Shown here: in pieces, positions 35,891-48,976 of the stretch
How positions within the stretch are numbered: position 1 is the stretch's first letter
How the letters are laid out: every line of letters starts with the position of its first letter
DNA from: Bugulina stolonifera
Taxonomy: Eukaryota; Bryozoa; Gymnolaemata; Cheilostomatida; Bugulidae
Direction: 5' to 3'
DNA length: 64,000 nucleotides
Assembly: GCA_935421135.1 (NCBI GenBank)
Contig: OW285196.1
Span: 1,240,001-1,304,000 of the forward strand
Made by a program: the position numbers and the translations under genes
Notes under the pieces: model-generated
What the model was told of the DNA's origin: nothing
Database searches by the model: none
The model's input: only the letters and a program-made list of their open reading frames with translations

Positions 35891-38800
35891 TACATACATG
35901 CGTACTAATTTACACCATGACATAATTCTAGGTTCCTGAAAGTCAAAACTGAGGAAAGTTGTGTAAAAATAAAGACAGAAAGTTTTACATCTTACAATTA
36001 TTATTTGGAGTGATTGAGGGGTGTTAACATAATGTAACATAACTTTAGTTGTTTCATAGTTTTAGTTATATAAAAATAAAGCACATGGTTGGTTCACCAT
36101 TTGTGGAAGGTTTGTTTTATACCAGATAAACAGCTGATGACGATTCCTGATAGCAAAGCCTGGCTACCTAATATTAAGGTAATAATTGGTTGAGAGGGTA
36201 ATTAAGACACCCATTGAGTAAGATTAAAGATCTAATGCTAAATATGAAATTTATCTCTCCATTTCTACTTCAATTCACTTGAAATAATTTCTCTCTATTA
36301 TTATTTCATTTGATGCTATTTAGTAGCACACTTTAGTATTGACTATCAGCTCCAATAGTCATAACTGATTATATTCAATACACACATTAGTGTCATTAAA
36401 TATAACTAAACTATATGATTGTATTCCTATACAATATATAGTCTGTTATACTTTAGTGTTTCTTTCTATCAATATTATTAAAAGATGCTTAATAGAAACA
36501 AATAAAGAACAGAAATGAACAAGGCAGCATTGCTGTCCATTGCAAGGCTTGTGGAGTACAGTGTAGTTGCCTTAGACTACAAATAGCATCTTATTATACT
36601 AACACCCTCACACTCACACAGGAATATTATATTGTATTATAGGTGTTGGATGGTTATCTAAGAATCACAGGCTATTTAATATTCCAATATGTACATTGTG
36701 ATATCACAGTGTACTATATAGCTTATATAGCTGCATATCATCAAACAGGTGTTGATATCAATATCTCAGTATAAGAACATCTCAGATAACTCTAAACTAT
36801 AGAGCTACACACTACCAGGTAGGATGTGTGAGTTGTCAGCCCCTGTTTCATACAACCATAAGGGAATACTTCCTCTCTTACCAGCTAAAGGCTTGGCTTG
36901 GCTACGTGAGAGGCCGATTGTTCTTTGCCTGCCTTCGGAGCCTCATTCTAGAGTAAGTCGGTGGGCTGTTTGTTCATCTGTACAAATATCACTGTTGTGA
37001 TTGGTACATAAATAACCTTTGGTTATTGGATAGATATTAATCATGGCTGCTGGTGGGCTGGTACTACACATTGCCTATAGATCCAACAAACAATGAAGTT
37101 GCTCCTCCGAAGTTCACGACCTCTTAGTATACCCACACCTTAAGTGTAGGTATACAGGGTTATATTAGCCTTATATTATGCTCTTTATCTCCATTGTTTA
37201 CTATTTTATAACATGAATTGTATGTTTACCACTTACAGTCATACTGTAGTAATAATAACTACTAGGATTTAAGGAGCTGTAGTAATAGAAAATATTTATA
37301 GAATATATATTATTTTATTAAACATTATAGTAACATGCCGTACAGCAGTGCATGTACTTGTACATTGGTTATACAGTAGGCTACATTTACAGTGCTTACA
37401 TGTCCTGTACAAGAGAAGACAACTCCCTCCACTTCTGTATACATGGAATACTAATGTTATAAACTGTACATGTATGTCACCAGAGCAGTAGATAGAACTT
37501 ACATGTACAACATATACATGTACATACCTTGCAGTATTTATAATGTTTATATGTTACTACATGAATATTAGCTTAGATTAGCCTAATTTCTAGATTCAAT
37601 TGTAAACAATAGGTCTGCCTCTCCTTAGCGTACCGACCTGTTAGTAGAACTGTACAGTACTCTACACTATTTCATGTAGTCTCTTTACTATTATGCAGGA
37701 ATAACTGTATGGCAGGGAATATGTGGGTATAGTTTACTTACTGGGATATAGTCTAGGTGACACAGTGTTTGTATGACCTCTACGAGAAGTCCCTTATTCA
37801 ATACTGTCATAGTAGTTGACAAAATTATGTAATAGACATCATGGAAAGAATTTTGCCTCCAACATCCAATAATGTGTAACAATACAGAATATTGTACATG
37901 TATATGTTATTATATGTATATTATTTACATGGATATGTACATTACACAGTATACAATAACATGTACTCTGTAATCAAGTATGCAGTTATATAATTACTGT
38001 ACAATTGATACATTTATAAAACCAAAATATTTATCCTTATAATTTAGTTTCATAAATTGAGTATATCAGCCAACAAAATTGTAGCAAAAGACAAATTCAA
38101 TAAAAATATGACTTGTAGATCATACATGTGTGTTACACAGCCACATCTGGCTTGATCACACACCTAGTCCTATGATATACACATACCTACATGTACATGT
38201 AATTTATATGTATAATTTATCACATGAAATACAAATAGTTTATTTCAAGTTGTTAAAATCAACAGACAAATGAGAGAATAAATTACATATCATTATATCA
38301 AAAGTTTGTCTAGTAAGAACAAGTTTACCTACTATTAGCTTTGGTAATGATAGCTTTACATATTCAACTGAGCAGTAGCCACTAGAGGAAGGGTGGGTCC
38401 TACAATGTCCCATAATATATTAGTAGACCTCAAGCTAACGTTGCTCTATTTGTGAATACCATTGCTCAGCTAGTGTATAATATACTGAGTTCCATTCAAC
38501 CCACAGTTTAGAATAAAATGGATTCATGTTGTAATTAAACTGGTGGAGTGAATGAATAACTAGAGAGTATGTAACTATTAAATATAGGAGAAGCCTGTGG
38601 TGAGAGTAAATATCACTTTCCTTCCATTAGATAGAAAGGAAAATGTTGATATGTAATTATTGCTATATATATATATATATCTCATGTACTAATGTGGTAT
38701 ATACATGTAATAATAATATGTCAAATTGGAATGGACCCTCTCACCATTATTACTTTATTTAGTATCTTGTAGAGGTTTATGTTTTGTTGTACTCAAGTTT

Positions 38801-39937
38801 CTATGTAGCAGTTAATTATCATACAGATGAATATAATATTAGCCTGTCTTCATACAGTTTGACAAGAATAAAATCATAAACCAACCAAATTCAATGTATT
38901 AATATTATTCATAACAAAAACTATATAAATTAAAATAAATATTTTTATCATGTTTTTGTTGATAAATATTTGATATATATGTGAAGGTTTTAGAGCCAAC
39001 GTCTACCTTTTTATTTAAACTTCTAAGGGATGGGGGATGAACAGGCTGAGAGTACACCAAACTGTTATAGAGTTAGACCTTACAGCCTGTGAAATAATAT
39101 TGGGTGAAATATAGTGTTATACTCTCAAGGTATAACAGGTAATTATCATAACTATTTACAGCTGTGTTTAGCTAAGGGGTACCTTATCACCAACATCTCC
39201 AACCCACACTCTATCATTAGAGCAATTACTGACAACTCCTGTCATTTATACAGATATTGAAATGGTGAAATATTGCAACAATTACATGCTACTTGATACT
39301 TCCAACACTATATACAATATTCCATTAAATGGATTGTATAGTCTGATTACTATACTATCATTAGCTAGATTATCAAGTTATATTCTAATGTATATTTGTT
39401 ACTTTGTTATACTATTATGTTATACAATGGACATCTTTAGCTACCTTCTCTTTAGCTGAAATATCATTAGATGGTTCACAGTGATACGACAGCATATTAT
39501 ACAGTACAACAGCTCAGTCAGCGTGACCCCTTGAGAGGTTACCTAGAGCAAACAAGAATTCTACGCTGCAAGAAAACAATATAAGTTTATGGGTGGATTA
39601 TGAGACACCCTTACTGTTTCGTCAGCAGTGAAATCTGACCACAGTCTAAACTGATTCAACCCCCACTATCTTGAGTAAAGCATATGCCTGTCTCTCTAGA
39701 ATCTACACTCAGTCTCTGTACTCCTTCCAACTTTATGTTGAGTTTTATAATAAATTAGATTACAAACACATTGGTTTTATAATTCTCAACAAAAGCATAA
39801 TTTAATTTGTTGTAATCTGACACTATACAAGGTGTTGAGTATATTAGTTTGTGGTGCTATTCCCTTTATAAACAGGCTCTTCTCTTGTTATATTCAGTTT
39901 ATGTGTTTATATGCTGCTGCTGATATAGTACCTAGGG

Positions 39938-40514
39938 CAGAGATGCCAGACTCCAGTTAAAGACTCTCACTGGAGTTAATTCAAGCAACATTTTATGGCT
40001 TATTAGAAGGACTGTGACTTGAAGATGTAGATAGCAAAAACTTGTAACTTGTATTGTAATTTAATTATGGCTATGATCAAAGACTCTTAACTCACACATC
40101 ATTATGTTGAAATATTCAATAGTTTTTATTGGGCAGCTGTAAATTATTGCAATGAATAGAAATAACCACGGTTATAACCACAATTGTAACCACAATTATA
40201 ACACATTTTACACTAAAACAGTGAACTTTTGCTTTGAAATTCCTAACAATATTTTACCATAAGCTAAATAATAGCCCAATAACTCTATCAAAAGACTCGA
40301 GTTAAACAAGCAAAGAATTGAATTGAAACTTGCTTGTAGTTAACTTGGATAACTTGATAAAAACTTGAGTTTCTGGGGACGTGTAAATATTTAACTCGTA
40401 ACTTGAAAGTTCTGATCTGTCACTCAAAGAATTGACTTGTAACTTTGAAGAGTCACAACTAACAGTTGGTCATGAAAACTTGAGTTTCCAAAATAAAACT
40501 TGCACACATTTCTG
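39938..40514. mobile_element. hAT-like element family B, copy 2 (uninterrupted, 577 bp)
   Basis: The ends are CAGAGATGCCAGACTC and ACATTTCTG, flanked by the perfect 8-bp duplication ACCTAGGG (39930-39937 and 40515-40522). It aligns along its length with the two halves of the copy at 2468-4883 and gives the empty site of that nested insertion. It is non-autonomous, with no transposase frame. Confidence 0.88.
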
Positions 40515-41041
40515 ACCTAGGGTCACTGACTGCACAGCTACACACAATATTTACATATTTATTCCTGTATTTATGAAAAATAATGTTTCTTTATAATATT
40601 ATGATAGGCCTAATTTTGTTGACATAGTAGAATATACATGTATATGCAGATTCAAAACAGTTTCATTTCAATATATTCTATAAATTGTAAGATTTAGGAA
40701 TTAGAACTTTAGAATAATAGTGTATACTTCCTCTTATATCTCCGACAGCGCTGCCTATGCATGTGAGTAATTACACTGGATAATGGAACCTAAGTATTTA
40801 ATCATAGCTAAGTGTTCCTTAATTTCTCAAGGATATACAAGTATAGGAACATCCAGGTATGAGTTATACCTGTATATGTGTAGCTCAATGTTAATCCAGT
40901 ATACTTATAACACATCCTATCTGTTAACCACTTACTCCTATTATATTAATTATGGAAGATTACAGATAATTAAATTATCAGTTTTTAATAAATAAGTAGA
41001 TTTATAGTACATGTACATATATTTATTATTTCTAGACTGAA

Positions 41042-41160
41042 GCAGCCATGGCCAAGTGGTTAGGGCTCTGACGATCCAGGTTCGATTCCCGTAAAGGCCA
41101 TTGGTGGTGCTAGGAAGGGCATCCAACCTTATATTGCTTCTGCGCTACTTTGTCCCCTTC
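41042..41160 (+). mobile_element. tRNA-derived SINE, copy 2
   Basis: The tRNA-like head has box A (GCCATGGCCAAGTGGTTAGG) and box B (GGTTCGATTCCCG). It is followed by the core GGTGGTGCTAGGAAGGGCAT and TTGCTTCTGCGCTAC. Core and spacing match the minus-strand copy at 7385-7530. Confidence 0.7.
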
Positions 41161-41594
41161 TCTATACCAAACTCGATAAAATACAGAACTCTTCAGATCC
41201 TAGAAGTTCATGTAATTTTCAAACTACTGTTTTCCAAGCTTGTTACATAATGTAGATAATGTAGACGATATAACAACTAATGGTTCAACCAAAGTATCTC
41301 CAAGAGAAGATATTTTGTTCAGATACCAGCAGCGTTAGGTGACAGTACAGCAGCTATAATTTAGTTGTGTCTACAAAACTTACGCATCCATAACACATGT
41401 TGATGATAAATAGTAGTAGTTGAATCCAGACTTACTCCTTGAATATACATATATATAGCATTGTCAAAACAATTGTTCATTAAATCTGTAGTCTGCTTCC
41501 TTCCATAAACCACGTTGAATATAAAGTTAACAATGTGTGTTAGCACACTCTTGTGCCTCTCTTGGGCGAATAAAAAAACTGCTAACTCTTTCAA

Positions 41595-41715
41595 AGATTA
41601 AAATATACTGCTTCTCGCGAATGATTAAAATATAACTCTGTCTCTTGCAAAATGATTAAAATATAACTCTGTCTCTTACAAATGATTAAAATACACTCTG
41701 TCTCTTACAAATGGT
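41595..41715. repeat. About 30-bp tandem repeat, four copies
   Basis: Units contain AATGATTAAAATATAACTCT followed by GTCTCTTAC. Copies differ by a few bases. Confidence 0.75.
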
Positions 41716-42659
41716 TCTCACACTGGTAATTACTCAAATAGTCTGCTTGAGTACAACTGACAAGCCACTATTTATCTGTTATTACTACTGTCAGTTATCA
41801 ATCAATACAACACAGTTGATTATGTATATTCTATATAGTAGTATGCTAAATCAGCATCGGTAAGGCTGGCAACTAAACCACTATCAGTTTACATAAATTC
41901 CTAATAACACTGGTTAGCTACTGGCAACCACTGGCTAACTATTGGTCAGCAGTGGCTAACTATTGGTCACCATTTGGTACAAAATGGACAATTATTTACT
42001 TCTAAAGGCTCTAAATGTGGGAATTCAGAAAAATGTTCTATTATCATATTTTCACCAAAAGCAGTAAAACGTTTTATAGTTTACATTTCCAATGAAATAC
42101 TACAAAAACTTACTGCTTTTACTTCCCACTCTCAATCTCAGGTCAGATAGCATTACAAGTATTACATGAAAATAGCAACAGAGTAGTACATTTAAGAGTT
42201 GTCCACTCTTGAGCACTTGGGAGAAGGAGAATATAACTCCTGACTAGACTTGATTGATTGAATGAACTAGATAGTCACTATAGATATACTGTATACTGTA
42301 GATAGGGCAGGTATATATATAGTAGAGAAGTACGTAGAGTAGACTGTGAGATACACAGAGTGTAGACTAGAATATAGCATAGAGCTAAGTGAGAATGAGG
42401 AGAGTAAGGACAGCAGTAAATAGACTGTCGACATAGATATATAGTCACACAGTGACAAGAGTGGACAACGACATAGACGTTACACTTACATGTTATACAA
42501 ATGTATGTGTATAGGCTAGGGGTAAACAAAAAAATGATAAAACAACTACAAAATATAAAATCAAATAAAAACTATTAAAACACTAAAACAAAACACTAAA
42601 AACTAAACTAGCTACAACGGTGTGTGGGTGGATCGTATGCCACCCAGTAACTCATATTG

Positions 42660-43947
42660 ATGTGTACTAAGGAGCAAGGATGTATGCAGAACAACTATCT
42701 CGTTGTATACCTCGGAATAGAGTCGACACCGCCACATCCTAGACCACAGAACCAGAACCTACGCCACACAGCTAACTACATTGGAGATCAAGGTGCAGAC
42801 AGCAGGACCTACAGGCAGCATACTACCACTACATACTACGTACAGCTGGTGAGTCCTAAGTACTTTGGCTCCAATTAAATGTTATAACTGCAATATCAAG
42901 ACCTCCAATTTTAGTTATAACACAAGATTGGATGCTCTGTCTAACACCATCAATGCCCTTTACAGGAATGAAGCTGTGTGCATATTGTACCTCTTTCAAT
43001 CTTTATAATTCCATGTCATCCTTCCCATTTGTACTTTACTGCAACCACAGTTACCATCCGGTGATGATCTGTTGTATTTTTCATCAGATTTCATGATTAT
43101 ACTTATATATTAATGGAATAATTAGTATTAAACAATTACAATGTGTTAGATGAAATCTTAATAACAGCTATTATAGTTAAAAGCGGAGTGTGACAACTCC
43201 CAAAATTGAGCACGAAGTCGCCCATTCGTTTTATCCCAATGTTGGGAAAAACCAAAAAAAGAACAGAGCAGTAGCAGACAACTTCGGTATTTTGAAAATA
43301 CAGCACAAGACTGAATTCAAGTGCAAATCAAAACTGCCCAGCACTACGTCATATCTGATGGTGTTTGATTCTCTACAGCAAAACATGTTCACAAACAGTA
43401 ACAAATTATTTGTCATCATATGTATAAGAATGGAGTGAGTTGTATAGTTAGTGATGGTACTATATGTAACTGTCAGGCCCTTAATAATAAAGCCTTTGAG
43501 AGTTGCACCCAATCATATAATACCATCAGTACCAAATAAATGTAGAATATGATATCAGCATACTTGCGAAGTGTCCAGATTTTGTCAGGACACCCCTGGT
43601 TTTTGTGCCTGTCCCTACTAATTTTCCAGCTGTCCTGATTTTTTATGTGTAGTAAAAATGTTACCAAACCCCATAAAACACAAGATACAACCTAAAATAA
43701 GTCATTTACATTGAAGAAAATATCTTACAAGCCACTAAATAACACTAAAATTGATAATTTGATACTTCTCAGTGATAATTTTCCTTCAAATGATGTACAC
43801 CAAAACTGTCCAGGGATTCTGGTGCTTGTCCAGGGATTTTGAGCCAAAAAGTCCAGATTAATAGCTCCTGCTTCGTGGCAAGTATGGATATCAGACATGA
43901 CAAGATGATCTAGTAACCTGCCAACAGAAACTGTCTGTAGAAATTAT
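42660..43947. other. Largely non-coding; fragment of the small hAT-like MITE
   Basis: 43308-43347 repeats the right end of the 1069-1207 element. A plus-strand frame ending at a GTGAGT donor near 42848 (region 42720-42847) is open and rich in Thr, Asn and Gln but has no recognised motif. Confidence 0.35.
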
Positions 43948-44157
43948 CCATAATATAGAGATAGTAGACTTACCTTTGCATCTCCATAATATAGAGATAA
44001 TAGACTTACCTTTGCAACTCCATAATATAGAGATAGTAGACTTACCTTTGCATATCCATAATATAGAGATAGTAGACTTACCTTTGCACCTCCATAGTAT
44101 AGAGATAATAGACTTACCTTTGCATATCCATAACATAGAGACAGTAGACTTACCTTT
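43948..44157 (-). repeat. 36-bp minisatellite carrying a splice donor in every unit
   Basis: About six 36-bp units. On the minus strand each contains GCAAAGGTAAGTCTACTATC, meaning AAAG followed by a strong GTAAGT donor. The array touches the donor end of the exon at 44154-44348. Confidence 0.88.
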
Positions 44158-44348
44158 GAATACTCTCTTGAAGGTTTTACTTGAGAGTTTGGAATCATTT
44201 TCTTCATGTCTGACAGCAGTGAGAGTTCAGATAGATAGAATAGCATGTGGACCAACAGTAACAGAGGTCGGCTCACCATTGAGACGTACCACACAAACAT
44301 GGGACTTAGTGTGTCACATGGATTACCAACTTGGTTCTCTGTCTTCAC
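44154..44348 (-). CDS. Possible single exon of an unknown gene
   Basis: 195 bp on the minus strand between a CTACAG acceptor and an AAAG/GTAAGT donor. It is phase 0 at both ends with 65 open codons. A hydrophobic segment, VSRPLLLLVHMLFYLSELSL, could be one membrane helix. A second frame is nearly open (SHVCVVRLNGEPTSVTVGPH) but contains a TGA, so the coding frame is not certain. No family recognised. Confidence 0.3.
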
Positions 44349-45221
44349 CTGTAGGTGTCTGTTTGTTAGAGCTCAGTCTATGATATACAAGTAGACAACT
44401 AAACGTCACACATAACTGTCACAAAGTGTTATGATGGAACTGAATAGAGCTAAGAAAGTATAGAAACTAATGATACTATAAAATACTGTATTATATTCCT
44501 ATACAGTTACAAAGGTGGTACTACATGTAAATACAATACTACAGACAGACAGACAGCTGGGGGTTTTTTTTGGGAGGGGGAGCGGCGCTGTAAGCCCCCC
44601 CCCCCCAACAGCGTCCGGGATGGAGCTCTCTGGTGAAATCTGAGGTAATCTAAGACTTTTTTGGGGCTAGTTCACTTGTATATCAAGTGACTACAGTCAA
44701 AGTATCACCTCCTCTACTTAATCCATCACCTGCATGCAGTGGTGGGAGTTGTCCCATCATAAGTATTATAAGTAATGCAGGTATTATATGCTGAGGGCCT
44801 ACCTAAGACCATTTGGGGGCATGTTGAGGTGAAATAATAACTGTTCAAATTCACTCTGTGTGAAAGTGGATCACAAAAGTGTTTGCAAACTGACTGATTG
44901 TTGTGGTATTCTTACTATTTATTTCTAGCTACTAGCATCGCAAGTTTACATATTCATCCATATGTACAAATGAAATAATAAGTATTCAGCTGCACCTCAG
45001 ATTATTCAAAAATAAATTTGTACCTCCACTTCCAGTGATACCTTACTTTGTTCTATTTCCAATATTTTATATAACATACCGTTTCATAATCACAAATCAT
45101 ACGCTTTTCAAAGAGAAACTCTGGAAAACTAGTGTTTGGAAAACTACAGAAACTCAGAAACTCAATGAAAAATTCGGATGCGATTAAATTGATTGTTTCA
45201 CTCAGTCTCTTTCGCTTCATT

Positions 45222-48200
45222 CTAATAAATAACTTTGTGTTTGTAGCCAAGTACAAATATATTCAAGGCCTGCTGACTCAAAGTCGATCGCAATCTGGTT
45301 TTGATAAATTTCAATGAGGAATTCGCTCTCTCGGTGTTAGCGCTGGTAGCAGAGATGGTTAACAATACCTTGAACAAATATGAGATATTTGGAAAGTTGT
45401 AGCTGTTAATCGTTTCCCTGTGTGCACTGAGTAATGTATCCGGTTTGGTAGTTGTACCCCGAAACTTGTTGAACCAGATTGCCAGCTCCTGGTGCAGGCT
45501 GTCAGCAGATGGTAGATCACCCATATGCCTGTCTACAAACTGCTTTGAGTCCGTAAGGAAAGCTGCTCTTGTCATAGCTTCTGACACACCCAGTATTAGA
45601 CTGAATCCTGAAAAGATCATAGTTATAGAATTCTGTTAGATATTATCACATGCCAAGACACATATCAGCTCATGTGTAGTTCCAGAATCTATGATAGTGA
45701 CCTTTTCAGGCATCTACCACTAAAGAAGGTGCCTAGACGTCAGCAACACAAGGTGTTATGCAGCGTCTCTGAATGACGAATAGACCACACAAGTTGTTGG
45801 CTACACAATACACATTGTTGACTCCTCGACAATTCTAACATACCATGCTTGAACACGGAATACATGTATAACCCTGATACCAACCTCTCACGAGCTCAAG
45901 GGATGCTTCATATCTTCTCACTAAATTGTTTACCAAATGGTGCACATAAGGCAAGAAGTATGCCAATCGATAATATCCTTCTGTGGAGTCTGATTGGTCG
46001 GTTGATCTCAGAGTCTGCAATGTTGTCCTTCGAGGTGGGGATAAATGCTCGCCGCCATTCACTTCCATCATCTTGGCATATAAGGCCTTAAACGTGTCAT
46101 CTTCTCTGGATTTTTGTAATGCTGCAATAACTTCTCCAACATCCTTGTACGCTGCACACACACCTTTAGTTGAACCTAAAGAATAAAACAAATCCATAAA
46201 GCAAGTTTACATGACGGTAATTGTTTGTGTAATGGTGTAGAGATTAAGCCCTACAGCATCTGTGTAACATTAATAGAGCAGTCTAAACCTTGACCTGGTA
46301 TTAGAGACAACTTGTGTAGATAAATAAGACCTGCTATGAGTTTCATTTCAACCAAATAAATCTCACATGAACAAGTAGTTGTATGGATAATAATGATTGG
46401 AAAGACGTATACCTTCAAGCTATAATTCATGTGGTTACTATTCTTATATTTATAATAATATATTATAATAAATATCTTTACCTTGTAGTTTGAGAGTAAG
46501 TTATTTAGTATATCCTAGCATATGTTCTGGTATTACAAAGGTGACGATGGACTGTGCTGACGTGAGTAAACTTCTCAGACTATTTACATCTGAGACAGTT
46601 ATACTATCAAATCCTAGATGTGTCACCATGATGTCTAAAGTATATACTCATACATGTTCATGAGTTCTGTAAGAGTGGTGTGACGCTCCACCCATCTAGT
46701 CTCTGGCATTAGTCTCACCTAAACAAAACAGAATTGTGTACATAGATATAATAGGAGTGCTACAAGACAACAAAAATATCATGGAAGAAGATGGCAATTT
46801 GCATTACGTTTGGGACTATTTGGCCATTTTCTGGGCTGAAACTCATAAGTTATGAAAAAGTATTGAACTGATATCACATTTCATATTTCAACATTGTTGT
46901 GATTTTCCACAACCATAATTTATATTAATAAAATAAGTTCTAGAATATGTCATGTTCAATCCATATTTTTATATTCACCTCATCTTTTGAGTAGAGACTG
47001 GTGGGTCAGCTTCATTAAGAACCCTTTCAAGTACTCGGGGATCTATTCGGGGAGTACTTGAAGAATATACCAGCTTCTTCACACTTTCCATCATAACTCT
47101 GAATTCTTGAACAGAGGAGGTGGCATTGAGTGCTAGGAATTTCCATTAGCCGGATTAGCACTTCAGTATTATCTGCTGTGATGGCTGTATTCTTTTCGCA
47201 GAGCTTTTCTAGAACTGACGTGCCACCCTCCATTACCTTCTGGAACTGCTCCATTCGTACCTAACAAAACAAGACCTTCATTAACCTTTGCATACCAGCA
47301 TGCGTGTTCCAAATCGCTATGACAGTATATCGTAAACGCACTACTATACATACATGTACTTAACCATAAACATGCAGGTCATACAAGAACACAATTTATA
47401 AGGTTTATGACATAAACAAAACACCCGAGAATAGTTTTTAGTCATTCGACACCTACCATGCATTTAGTGTGGGCACTGCTCAGTCCACCGACATGATCCT
47501 TCACCTTGCTGTGAAACCGTTTCCAGTCACGGAATGGATCTGTTACTAGCTGATTATCAGTGGGAAACAGATGACATGGTAGACAGTAAACAGTATCTTT
47601 GACAACACTGTAAGCGAGAAATGGATAGTTGTTGAACTTGTCTTCTGAGCATTTGCGCATGGTTATTCCATATCTGTTCTTTTTCTCAGGAGAGGCAGAT
47701 GATGGGAAGTTGAATCTGTAAAAACCAAAAATCTGTTAACTACTCGGACAATCAAAAACAACCATGTCAGTTCACAAAATAAACAACAATTGAGGCTGTT
47801 AAACTACTTCTTGTAATGCTGCCTACCTCACAGACCGAGTCATAATATACTAATTAACAATCATTATAGCATTCTGTACATACCCTGTTGGAAATAGAGG
47901 CTGTGTTATAATATCATATTTATCTGTGGCACTTTCTGTACTGTTAACATTACATATATCCCTTTTTGACTTTGTATAATTTTGGTCAGATTCTTGAGTG
48001 TTTTAAACATTTAACTCTAACTTTAACTTCATGTAATAAAGGGTTACCTGGCAGTGATGTAGAGCTAGACATAAAGGTAGCAAAAGGAAATTGTTAGTCC
48101 ATAAGTATCTAGAGGACTATAACACACATTGCTAACAAAAGAGCCTTACAGTACATAGCGATAGCTTAGAGGGTCTAGAAAACCAACGATAGAGCTACCA

Positions 48201-48575
48201 GAAAGCAACAGTAAGGAAAACTCACCTAGTAGGATGTAACTGTGGCTGTTCCATGGAATGATCATGTACAACAGGATGTGATATTTCATTACTACAAGTC
48301 CCAGTCTTAGCTGGCACTTCATGAGATTCCTCAGTAGTGTTCCGAGTGCCACATGATAGACAGATATGCAAATGAGTGGAAAGGATAGTACAATCAGCAA
48401 ATGTGATATCAAAAGGTCTGACAGTATCATATCATCTAACACTAACCACATAATCCTGGTACACTGTAGACTGTGGTACACTTGCTAAGATATCTATGGA
48501 GGTAGGGGTGACACTGGGAACCATCAAACTGGGTGTATTTATTTTCCTTCCACTATCTTTGCATGTGAAATTGTC
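45222..48575 (-). pseudogene. hAT-family transposase gene with TTF-like zinc finger, broken
   Basis: Segments in coding order. 48575-48226: Ser/Thr-rich N-terminus with an in-frame TGA at 48434-48432. 47715-47457: TTF/BED-like finger, YCLPCHLFP, WKRFHSKVKDHVGGLSSAH. 47260 to about 47000: helical part with a frame change, then LERVLNEADPPVSTQKM. About 46718-46490: ETRWVERHTTLTELM, then a shifted frame ending LGYTK. 46175-45892: YKDVGEVIAALQKSREDD, PRRTTLQTLRSTDQSDSTEG, YYRLAYFLPYVHHLV. 45607-45222: the dimerisation region (YLFKVLLTISATSANTERAN, FIKTRLRSTLSQQALNI). The first join (48226 to 47715) is phase-matched (CCTACTAG/GTGAG to ACAG/ATTC). Domain order is that of intron-bearing hAT genes resembling THAP0/ZMYM-type proteins. 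A nonsense codon and at least two frame changes make it a pseudogene. Terminal inverted repeats were not found. Confidence 0.8.
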
Positions 48576-48712
48576 CTACCTCTAGGACAGAACACAAGGT
48601 GGCCAGTCTAGCTAGCTAAAGGAATATCAACTCACTATTGACTGTGTAGCAGGGCAGACAACTCCTATACTTTTATTACGTCATCTGTCAGGTGACCTCA
48701 TCCCACTTTAGG

Positions 48713-48830
48713 AAGACACGCCTACATATAAGGAAGACACGCCTACATATAAGGACGACACACCTACACATAAGGAAGACACGCCTACATATAAGGATAA
48801 CACACCTACATATAAGGAAGACACAATCAG
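48713..48830. repeat. 21-bp tandem repeat, about five copies
   Basis: Units of AGGAAGACACGCCTACATAT(A) with AGGACGACACACC variants. It lies in the minus-strand region between GK5-like exon 2 and the hAT pseudogene. Confidence 0.85.
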
Positions 48831-48976
48831 AGAGGTTTCTGTGTGGAATATACACATTTCCTGCTTCCACTATCTCTATTATTGGCACATTTATATTTAC
48901 TGAGTCAATAAACTGGCAACACTCTGTGAGGCTGATTATCCAGGTACATGTGAGACAGCGTAGTGATATACTGAAC

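Larger units (their letters stand above)
33700..39937. other. Mostly non-coding; short tandem repeats and one possible exon
   Basis: Contains tandem repeats at 34665-34762 and 35650-35890, a perfect short hairpin at 35560-35597 and a TA run near 38668. A 62-bp minus-strand stretch at 37803-37742 has acceptor and donor borders (GACAG and GTAAGT) and reads LNKGLLVEVIQTLCHLDYIP. It cannot be joined to another exon. Confidence 0.35.

Noticed and set aside
35496..35939. 147-codon Tyr/His/Cys-rich frame
   Set aside because: It is mostly a translation of the ACATGTACATATCT tandem repeat; no domain and no splice context.
43976..44383. 135-codon plus-strand frame
   Set aside because: Its first 60 codons are the 36-bp repeat and the remainder is antisense to a better-supported minus-strand exon.
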